DNA from: Ophiocordyceps camponoti-saundersi (nom. inval.) | Lineage: Eukaryota; Ascomycota; Sordariomycetes; Hypocreales; Ophiocordycipitaceae | NCBI GenBank assembly: GCA_003339415.1 | Contig: PDHQ01000137.1 | Location: 24,503-88,502 of the forward strand | Reading direction: 5' to 3' | DNA length: 64,000 nt | Shown here: one piece after another, positions 39,324 through 48,619 of the stretch | Position numbering within the stretch: position 1 is the first letter of the stretch | Layout of the letters: each line of letters begins with the position of its first letter | Program-made: the position numbers and the translations under genes | The notes under the pieces: generated by a model | The model's database searches: none | Seen by the model: only the letters and a program-made list of their open reading frames with translations | What the model was told of the DNA's origin: nothing

Positions 39324-42300
39324 TAATCCTTATTTATATTTATAATAAACCCTAAAAATTATTTTTATAATCTTAAATATAAAATATATTAAGCGGTATT
39401 AGTAAATATAGCTAAATTTTAATTATTAATAAGTATATTAAAATATTATAATATAATAAAAATTATTTATTAGAAAAGCGAAAAGGGATAATTAAAAGCG
39501 ATTTCTCGCTTTTATAAGCGGTAACCTTAGTATTATATAATTTATAGCTTAGTAAGTAAGACTTTATAACTAGGCTTCTTTAAAGCTTATATATACTTCT
39601 CCTTTTTAATAAGATATAAACTCCGCTTTCTAATTATCTTTCTCTAAAAAATTAGAGCTTCTAGCTTATAAGTTCTTTCCTTATCTTTTAGAAAATACCT
39701 TATACTTTTCTATTTCTAACCCCTTCCCCTTAATAAATATTCCTTTTTAAGTTACTAAAAATAAAGTTTAATCCGCTATTTTTAATATTATATTATAAAA
39801 ATTTACTAAGCTTAATAATATCCTTATTAGCTTCTTAAAAAGTTATAGATAACTTTTTATAATAATCTTAACTAAGCTTTTTTAAAACTATATTACTTAT
39901 AAATACTTCCTTACTTAGTATTAAACTTTTAATATTATAGTTTTTTAGAAAATAGGAAAAAGCTTAGAGGTTTATTAAACTTTAGGTAGCTATTACCTTA
40001 TCTTTTTCCTTAATATTATAAATAAGATTTTTAAAACTATAATAGCGAAAAAAATATCTTATATAATAGAGTTTACAAGAATCTTATTATAAAGTTAGAT
40101 AAGTAACTAGCTTAATTAGTTTACTAATAGTACCTTATTTCTTCTAATAAAGTTTATTTATACCGCTTAGAGCTTTTAAAGCTTTGCCTCCTTTTTAATA
40201 TTAAATATAATAAGTATTTTTAATTATATTTTATATTTTAAGCTAATAAAAATCCTTAAATCTCTTAGCTTTCCTAAATAAATTATAGCTTTCTTTCGCT
40301 TTTACTTTTTTAATTATACTTTTTATTTAAAAGTTAATAGTAAATTATCGGACTTTCTCCTTATTTTTATTAAAGTCCCTTAAGGCTTCCTACTCTCTCT
40401 AATACTTTTTATCTTATATATCTTATCTTTTTATAAGCGCTTAGAATAAGCGATTAATATACTTATTATTAGATTTATAGATAATACTAATATTTTTAAT
40501 ATTAGGCGTACCTCCGCTTAAGTTTATTATTAGCTTAAATAAGCTTAGAGTATTTACTATAATTCGGTAGCGGAGTATAAAATAACCTTTTAGCTACTTA
40601 AAAATAAGCTTCTTTATTTTATAAAAGCTTACTTTATTAATATAACTCCGCTAGTCCTTAATAAGAATATTATTAAACTTATATAAGAGGTATATATACT
40701 TAAGGTTTAGATTTATTATAAACTTTAATAAAAGCTATACCTCCGTTATTTTATAAAGAAGCTTACTTATTAATAGCTAGCCTTAACTAAGCTTACCTTA
40801 TTTACTTAAAGCTTCTTACTCCTCTAAGTAAGGGAAATCTATATTAAAGTTATTAGGTTTATAATTACTTTTAGTATTATAATTTATTCCGCTCTAACTT
40901 TACTAGGCGGGGAACTTAAAAGCCTTATTTTTTAATAGCTAGCTATAATTTAGTTTAAATACCTCCGCGTTATTTTTAAAGCGTATTAAGTAACCCTTTC
41001 TTATTATATTAAGTTTAAAATTTTTATCCCTTTTATTAATATTTACTTATCTTACCGCGCTATTTATAGCTATTAACTTCTTTATAATAAAAAGCTTATA
41101 GCTTATATTTACTTTACTTTTAAGAGAATTACTATATATTTTTACTAATATTATAAAGGTTAGCCCCGCTTTACTTATATCCCTCTTAAATCTTTTTAAT
41201 CTTTCTTTATTACTTAGGTATAAATTTTAAATATTGCCTCTTAGTTTTTTAAAATTTTAAAAGCTTATTTTTATAAAAAATAATAACTTTATTAAAACTT
41301 TAAAAAAAGAAAGCTTTAAAAATATAGCTAATCCTCTAAATACCTTACTAATAAACTACCCTAACTAAAATTTAATAATATTTTATAAATTTATTAAAGC
41401 TTTTTAAAATTTCTAAATAGCGCCTTAACTTAACTTTATAATAGTAAAATTAGCTTTAATAAGTTTTTTTATATTTATAATATTTTTATAATTATAATCT
41501 TTTATTACTTTTATAATAATAAGGAAAATAAGATAGTAGCTTACTTTACCTTATATTATAAACTAATTACTTATAAAAAAATACTTTTATTAATATTTCT
41601 TATAAATTTAATTTAAAATTATAAAAATTTTAATAAAGCTTTTAGCTATAAAGCTATTATAAGCTTTTTTACTTTATAATTTATCTACTTATAATACTTT
41701 TACTAATTTAACTTTTTTATATTTTTTTATAATATTTAAATATATTAAAATATTTAAATATAAAGTTTAAGCGTAAAAGTTAATTTTTAATATTTTTACT
41801 ATATAATTATTATTATTTATTTACTTTATACCTTACTTTTAACTCCGCTCCTTATTTTACTTAGCTTTACTTAGCTTACTTAGCTTTCTTACCCCTTTTC
41901 TTACCCCGCCTTCCGCCTTATCTTTTACGCCTAATAATACTATTAATTTTTATAAGCTTATCTTTTAAGCTATTATTATTACTCTTCGCTATACGCTTTA
42001 ACGCTATTAACGCGGACTCCGTAGGAGATAATTTTAATATTTAGATAAAGTTTAGCTTAAGCTTTAACTTCTTCTCCGCTACCTCTTTAGCCTTTATTTT
42101 CCCCGCTTCCTATTTCTCCTTATCTTTCTCCGTATTATTTACTTTCTCTATTTTACTTACCCCCTTAATTTTATTCGCCCCCTCCTTATTTTTTTTAACT
42201 ATTATTTAATTAAATTTATTTTTTAATATTAATATATTAAAAATTAATATTTAAGTTATTACTTAATCCTCCGCTTTTAATTTCGCTTTTAGCTTTAGCT

Positions 42301-42532
42301 TTAGCTTTAGTAAATTTAAGTTAAAAATATATTAAATTTTAATAATATTTTTTAAAATATATTTATATTTAGATTAGTTAATTTTAATATAATTTATTAT
42401 TTTTTAATTAATATTATTTTATATTTAGTTAAAATAATATATTATATTATATATAGTAAATTAAAAATCTTATATTTTTAAATATATTTTTAATTAAAAC
42501 TTTTATAAAAATAATATAATAAGATTTTTTAA

Positions 42533-42566
42533 GCTAATAATAATAATAATTATTATTATTATTATA
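42533..42566. repeat. Palindromic TAA/TTA microsatellite
   Basis: A run of TAA units is followed directly by a run of TTA units, making a 34-bp near-perfect inverted repeat. Confidence 0.7.
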
Positions 42567-43721
42567 AGCGCTTTCGCTACCGCTATTATTAATTTTTTCA
42601 CTTTTATTATAAACTTTACTATTATTACCGCTATTATTATTATTTAAACTAGCGCCTCCGCCCCCTCGCCTTTTATTATTATTTTTATTTCCTCTTTTAT
42701 ACCCGCTATTATTATTACTTTTACTTATAATTTAATTATTATATTTATTACCGCTATTATTATTATTATTACTCCGCTCCTCTCCTTACTTTTTACTCTA
42801 TTTATATTAATAATTATTTATCTATTAAGTATTTTAAGGTAAATTAATACTAATATATAAAACTCCTAAGAAGGAGCGTTAGTAATTATAATAATAAGAG
42901 TAATATTAAAGGTAGCTATTAAAGCAGCTAACCCTGCTAAAACGCTCGCTTAAGGCGTTATTATTATTTTATTAAGTTAAAGCTCTAATATCTTATTCTA
43001 CCTTTATATATTATATAAGTTAATTTAGATTTTTTCCTATTATTTATTATTAGCTATATTTAAAACTCCGCTTTATTTTATATTATTTTATATTTACTAA
43101 TAAGCTACTTAGCTATTCTCCTTTATTAATATATTATATTATTTCTATTATAATAATATATAACTTTTTTAAATATATTTATAACTTAATTAATATTTTA
43201 AGCTTTAATTTTAACTTTACTTTTAACTTTTAATTTTATTTACTTTTTAATATTTATATTAAGCCTTAGTATAATCGAAATAATTAGCTAATTATAAGCT
43301 TATATATTTTATTAGCTTTATATATAGCTAATATTATATAATATTATTTACTTTATTATTTTTAATATAGAATTTTATAATTAGCTAGCTAAGCTATATA
43401 TATAATATAAAGAAAATTATAAAGCTTACTATAAATAATTTTAAATATATTTATCGCTATTATTTTATTAATATAATTATATAACTTTTATTATTTTCCT
43501 TTTATTATAAAAGTTAAAAGGAAAAATTAAAATAAGGGGGTTAGAAATATACTTTTTTTTAAAAATAATAAAAAAAAAGGAAAGGAAAAAGGAGGTAAAA
43601 AAGAAAAAAATATAGCCCCTTTTTTTAATTACTAATAGATAATAAAATAGCTATCTTACTATTTTACCTTACTCTTTTTTAAATTTTCCTTCCTTTACCC
43701 CGCGCTATATTGCCTTATTTT

Positions 43722-43782
43722 ATACCGCCCCGTACCGCCTTATACCGCCTTATACCGCCCTACGCTACGCTATACCGCCCTA
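43722..43782. repeat. Minisatellite with unit TATACCGCC(C/T)
   Basis: Six or so degenerate units of about 10 bp (TATACCGCCC, CGTACCGCCT, TATACCGCCT, TATACCGCCC, then TACGCTACGC, TATACCGCCC) within the 3' part of the LINE. Confidence 0.7.
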
Positions 43783-44066
43783 CTTTTTCCGCCCCGCGCT
43801 TTATAAACTTTCCTTTTCTCTATACTCCCCTCCTTATTTTTTTTTCTTATATTATTTAAGATTACCCCTAAGTAATAAGCTTATTATATTATATTATTAT
43901 TAGCTATTATTATACCTTTATATAAGCGTATAATAAGCTTTCCTTTTATAGTTAGGGGGTTTTGCCTTATTTTAAGGGATTTTTCTTACTTATTATATTA
44001 TAAAGGCTTTAAATATTATAAAAGCCCTTAGCGTATAAATAAATAAATAAATAATTCTTAGCTTTT

Positions 44067-46724
44067 TTTAAATAATATATAATAATATCTCGTTATATTT
44101 TAATAAGTAAGAGGTTATAATATATTTTACTAATAATTTAATTATCTCTTATTTTAAATTTTAATAAGTTAATTACCTTATTATAGCTATCTTTAGTTTT
44201 ATTTTTATAGCCGTTATCTAATATAAGTCCTAGTAATAGATAAGCTATTAATTCCTCGCTATTAGTTTATAAAATATTTCTCGCGTTTTATATATTACTA
44301 TATCCTCCTTAACTAAGACCCCCTCCTTACTTTTTAAGGCGTTAGATTTCGCTAACCTTTTTAATAAGAAGAAGGTAAGCGTCTTACCCCCTTATTATAG
44401 TAATTATAATTATTATAACTAGCTTCGCTAATAGCTTAATAGCTTTTTACCTCCTTTACCTTAAAGGCCGCTTTATAATATATCTTATAAATATTTCCTT
44501 AAAGTTTATAAATAGATTACTAACTTAATAGATAAGGGGTAAATCCGCGCTAGCTTTTTATCTACCGCCGCCCCTATTTTATTTATTAAAAAGCTTAGTA
44601 ATAGGTAGCGTTTTTATATAAACTATCGCGCTTTAAATAAAATAATAAAGTAAAACTAATACCTTTTTCCCTTTATTAAAGAGATATTTTATAGCTTTTT
44701 TAGCGCTTATTAATTTATAAAGCTTAATATTTACGCTATCTTTTATAAGCTATATATTATAAAGGGCGATAAATACTTAATTACTTTCTATATATAGTTT
44801 AGCCTCTTTAAGTACCTTATTTATTTTTTTAGTTTTATAAGCGCGCTTACTATATTCTAATATTATATTAATATTACCTTAAGTAATTCCTTAAAAGATT
44901 TTATTATAATATACTTTAATAATATCTTTATTTACTTAAGTAGCTCGCGTTCTAATTATTAATATAAGGTATATATTATATTATTATATCTCCGCTAAGC
45001 TAAGCTTTTCCTTAACCTTAATAAGTATAATTTTACTATTTATAAAGTTAAGTACTTAAAGTTTATTATATATATTAGTAAAAAAGTAAGACTAAACTTT
45101 ACTAAGGTTTTTACTATTTTTAAATAAAAGGCGCTAACTTATATTTAAGGCGTTTATAGTTTTCTAAAATTTACTAACTTTTATTATAATTTTATACCTT
45201 ACTTTTTAAACTTTATAGCCCCGCTTATTAACCTTATAAAGCGAGGCGCCCTTTTTTATTAAACTAATAAATACTTACTTTTATTTAATATACTTAAATT
45301 TACCTTTATATTAGCTTTTATTTTTACTTAATAAAACCCTAATTATAATATAATTATAAAAGCTAATTACTCCGATAAGGCTGTAAGCGGCTACTTATCT
45401 TAAATTAGCGTAGACTATATTTTTTAGCTAATTATATATTATTTTAAGAAACTTCTCCCCGCAGAGTAAAACTATATAATTTATAATAAGGAGCTTCTTA
45501 CTATTATTTCTTATTTTAAAGCGTAGTTTACTAAGCTATATAGCGTAGCTTAGCTATTTTTAATCTTAACTAATTATAAGGCCCTTAAGTATTTTACTAT
45601 ACTTAAAATAATAATAAAATATTAGGCGCGTTAAGCTAAGACGCTCGCTTTTTTTTAATTTCTAACTTTAATATTATCTTAGTATATAAGTATCCTAGCT
45701 AGATACTCTCTTTTAAAGGGAGTAAGAATACCGTAATATAGAGGACTATTATAATTAAATTATATAGCCTATCTTTATTTATTTTTTCGGGTTATATCTA
45801 GTTTAGTTTAGCCTAGCCTTACTTAATTTCCCTCTTATTTAGCCCTTTACCCTTAATACCCTAGCTCCTTTTTAAGATAAGATTTTATAAGGATTTTAGT
45901 TAATAGCTCTCTATGCTAATCTGCTTTATAATATCCGCCGCTAGGCGATTTATTCCTTTACTTAGAAGTTTCTGCTAAAAGCTAGTATTTATAAGTAGGT
46001 CGCAGATTACTCCCTTTTTACTTATAAGTAATTATAATTCCGGGGCTATTTTTAAGTTTTTAAATAAAAACCTTTCATTATTATATTTATCTAATAAATA
46101 TATATATTATAAGTTAAGGTATAAGGGGCGGGGATAGCGATTATATTACTAATAATAAAAATAAGCGCGGGGGAGTATTATTAGTTAAGCGTAATAAGGG
46201 CGTAAAAATCTATTATTAGGCGTAAAATAATATAAGCTATAGCTAATATAGCTTATAGGTAATTAATATAAATAATAAACTTAGGCGTTAAGTTAGCGTA
46301 GTAGCTAAGGACTTCTTCGATATAAGTATAAGCAGGTAAAATAATAGCTTATCTTTCTTTAACTATTATATATAAATTATAGATAGCTTTATATAAGCGT
46401 ATATTTATAATAAATAAGTATTTTTCCTAAAAGTATTATTTGCGCCGCGATCTATACGCTTTATAAGCCGCCTTATAGCCTTATTAGTAATTAATATTAT
46501 AGCTATTATAAAAGTTCTAAATATAAAGCGTATATAGATATTTAACTTTTTATAATATAATAACGCTTTTATTATCTAAATCTCCTTTTATAATATATTT
46601 ACTTATTATATAAAATAATAATTATAGCTAATTAATTAATATATTAATAAAGTAAAAAAATAACTTAATAAGTATAAAAAGCTTAAAAGATAGTAGTAAT
46701 AAAAGAAAATAATAATAATAATAA

Positions 46725-46755
<31 letters not shown>

Positions 46756-46963
46756 ATAAAAAATAATTATAGAAATATAATAGCGGGCTAATAAACTAAT
46801 AAATATAAATAATAAACTTACTTAGTAAGAAAAATAATATAACTAGCTTAAGAAGAAAAAAAAAGAAGAAAGAAAAATTTTCTATATAAGGGATATTTTA
46901 GCTTATATTTTATACGCGTATATACCGCGGCTAGAAATACTTTTTCCTTAAAGCGGCGGGGTA
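44067..46963 (+). pseudogene. Gypsy B 3' internal part (RT, RNase H, further pol), relic
   Basis: Collinear with element A reversed. An RT block around 44,560-44,935 ends in YFNNIFIY at 44,911-44,934, corresponding to YLDDILIY with both catalytic Asp codons turned to Asn. Block 44,940-45,400 matches A at 20,300-19,850 nearly base for base apart from RIP changes. The 3' LTR follows. Losing both catalytic aspartates shows it is dead. An AAT microsatellite lies at 46,708-46,754. Confidence 0.8.
46708..46754. repeat. AAT microsatellite near the 3' LTR of element B
   Basis: AATAATAAT run broken once by AAAAAT. Confidence 0.8.
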
Positions 46964-47212
46964 TATAAAGGATTCGAGCTACGCCTAAATAGCTAAGTAA
47001 CGTAAAGGTACTTAGTTAAGTCCGCGCGTATAATAGGCGCGGGGTATATATAAGCGTATACGATTAGTTAGCGCCGCGCGTAGGCCGCGCGTAGGCTATA
47101 TATAAACTATAACCTTAAGTATATATACTATATATACCTTAAAACCTCCTAAGTTAATCTATATTATTAAAGTTAGCTTTATATAAAAGTATTAAAGTAT
47201 CGGACCTTAATA
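46964..47212 (+). repeat. 3' LTR of gypsy element B
   Basis: 249 bp, starts TATAAAGGATTCGAGC, ends ACCTTAATA, followed by ATAAA (TSD partner of ATAAG). Confidence 0.85.
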
Positions 47213-47217
47213 ATAAA

Positions 47218-47421
47218 GTAAGTTTAATTAGTATTAAAACTAATAGTTTATAAAAATACTTTTTATATAGCTTAGGTAATTATTTTCTTAATTAACTTAG
47301 TAATTTTAAGTTAAAGTTAAGTTTTAATTTAGTTTAAAGTAAATATATATTTCTTATAAAGTTTAGCTTTAAGGGCTATAATAATATTTTAAGCTTTATA
47401 AAATACTATCTCTTATATAAC
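47218..47421 (+). repeat. Fragment matching the interior of the long-TIR element
   Basis: Matches 10,545-10,735 in the same orientation, for example ATTTTCTTAATTAACTTA and TAAAGTTTAGCTTTAAGGGC. It is a short truncated copy at the edge of the TE block. Confidence 0.55.
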
Positions 47422-47591
47422 TAGTAGCGGCTTATAAAAGCAGGCGCCGAGGAGGCTAATTAATTAGGGGTTTAAATTAGCACCTGCCGGCCGGGTTAGA
47501 CTTATCGTAGATATTATCTTTTACTCCCCCTTTTTAGGGCCTACTAAATTAACTCTTTTTAGCCGATATAGCCGTTTATCCTATTTATCTA
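47422..47591 (+). repeat. 170-bp direct repeat, copy 1 (RIP-mutated)
   Basis: Shares GCAGGCGCCGAGGAGGCT, GGGTTTAAATTAGCACC and ACTTATCGT with copy 2 at 48,054-48,219. Where copy 2 has GTGGCGGCCTGTGGAGG, this copy has GTAGCGGCTTATAAAAG, a string of RIP-type changes. It has a 4-bp insertion relative to copy 2. Confidence 0.8.
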
Positions 47592-48053
47592 GTAAGCGAG
47601 ATAGGGGGCTATAGCCCCGTAATGCCGACCGTCTCCCTCGATAATATCTACTCTTTACGATACCTACCTGCCGCCTGCTGCCGCCGCCGTTAACGATAGC
47701 GATAACGATACCCTCCGCCGCTGCTAGCACTGCTACTACTACTGCTACCGACTATAATTACTACCGCCGCCGCCGCTACCGGCGCTACCGTTACTGCTTT
47801 TAAGAAAAGAATACCGCCCTCGCCGCCGCCGATACCTCTATTTTTTCTATTTCTTTAGGTCGTCGTGCCCGGGCCGGAGTGCCCTTTATTTTCTATCTTG
47901 TCTGGCCTATGTGCCTTATTTCCGGCCGTTGTTGCCGTGTGTGTTTGGGCCGTCGTGCCCCTGTGTTTTCTTTTTTTCCTGCTTCTTCGAGGATCGCGAG
48001 CCCGGCCGGCCTCTTCTTCTTTTTCTTCCGCTGCTGAAAATAGGTGAAAAACT
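47592..48053. other. GC-rich transition zone with a RIP gradient
   Basis: Composition changes from RIP-mutated on the left to normal after about 47,850. The interval 47,660-47,840 is rich in CCGCCGCCG and CTGCTACTACTGCTAC-type trinucleotides. Short open frames at 47,865-48,108 have no family resemblance and overlap the repeat, so I do not call a gene. Confidence 0.6.
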
Positions 48054-48219
48054 TAGTGGCGGCCTGTGGAGGCAGGCGCCGAGGAGGCTGATTGGGGGTT
48101 TAAATTAGCACCCGCCGGCCGGGTCAGACTTATCGTGGACATCATCTTTTACTCCCCCTTTTTGGGGCCTACTAAATTGACTCTCTTTGGCCGATGCAGC
48201 CGTCTATCCTGTTTATCTA
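48054..48219 (+). repeat. 170-bp direct repeat, copy 2 (nearly free of RIP)
   Basis: Partner of 47,422-47,591, retaining CA/TG. It is cut at its right end by the LTR scrap at 48,219. Confidence 0.8.
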
Positions 48220-48256
48220 TAACTTAGTTATTTAAGCGCAGCCCGAATCCCTTATA
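48219..48256 (-). repeat. 38-bp fragment of the gypsy A/B LTR start
   Basis: Reverse complement reads TATAAGGGATTCGGGCTGCG, the first bases of the LTR family, and continues through CTAAGTTAT for 38 bp before matching stops at the 170-bp repeat. This is a truncated end with no TSD visible. Confidence 0.75.
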
Positions 48257-48619
48257 TTTATCTTATTCAATTTTATTCCTTATATATAAATAAAGTAAAG
48301 GTTAAGTACCCCCTTCTAGGCTCTCCGCGAATAATAAATAAATAAATGAAATTTCAATAGTGCTTATAATAAGGTGTCTATATACTAAATGTGCTAGTAT
48401 GAGTCGCGTTTCCGCCTACTAAGCGATCGGTGATCGCCGTCTCGCAACAGACACGCCCGCCTACGGTTGGTTACCTGCCTACCTACAAACATCGGCAGTA
48501 CATACCTAGGTAATTTAATGGAGTAGTAGCCTCTCTTATATTGTGCAGACAGGTATATAACCTAGTAAAGAACTCGCGTCATGATGCATGCTGGAATTTG
48601 GATATCAGTCGTCAATGCC
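48257..48619. other. Intergenic region 3' of the dehydrogenase gene
   Basis: Normal composition begins near 48,340. It holds an inverted repeat GCGATC-GGT-GATCGC (48,423-48,437) and a CTACCTAC/TACCTAGGTA motif (48,478-48,514) of the sort also seen upstream of the gene. No coding region is visible. Confidence 0.5.

Larger units (their letters stand above)
29531..44051 (+). mobile_element. Tad1-like LINE (non-LTR retrotransposon), inserted in gypsy B and split by element C
   Basis: The 15-bp sequence TAATTCTTAGCTTTT occurs on both sides (29,516-29,530 and 44,052-44,066), and gypsy B resumes immediately after it. The right end is a (TAAA)n run (about 44,034-44,051), the kind of 3' tail LINEs carry, so the sense strand is plus. 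Removing element C leaves about 7.25 kb, close to the 7 kb of fungal Tad1 elements. An ORF1-like relic lies near 30,060-30,600. I could not read the endonuclease or RT motifs of ORF2 with confidence, and the 41,850-42,200 segment reads as Lys-rich on the minus strand, so part of the content is unexplained. Confidence 0.75.
39329..44051 (+). pseudogene. 3' half of the Tad1-like LINE (ORF2 and 3' UTR), relic
   Basis: Continuation of the LINE after element C, ending in the (TAAA)n tail. By position it should contain the RT and RNase H of ORF2 followed by the 3' UTR, but RIP is so strong that I could not confirm a single RT motif. The interval 41,850-42,200 has a coding look on the minus strand (Lys/Glu-rich), which does not fit a simple LINE and could be another insertion. 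Confidence 0.45.
27847..47212 (+). mobile_element. Ty3/gypsy LTR retrotransposon B, same family as A, split by a nested LINE
   Basis: Its 249-bp LTRs lie in plus orientation at 27,847-28,095 and 46,964-47,212. The target duplication is ATAAG (27,842-27,846) and ATAAA (47,213-47,217), one RIP change apart. Internal sequence exists in two blocks that match element A collinearly: 28,096-29,530 and 44,067-46,963. The 14.5 kb between them is a later LINE insertion. Without the insertion, B is about 4.8 kb, against 6.9 kb for A, so B has also lost sequence. Confidence 0.85.

Noticed and set aside
47865..48108. Two overlapping plus-strand open frames of 60 and 65 codons
   Set aside because: They overlap each other in different frames, show no family resemblance, run into the 170-bp repeat and appear only because RIP stops are absent here.
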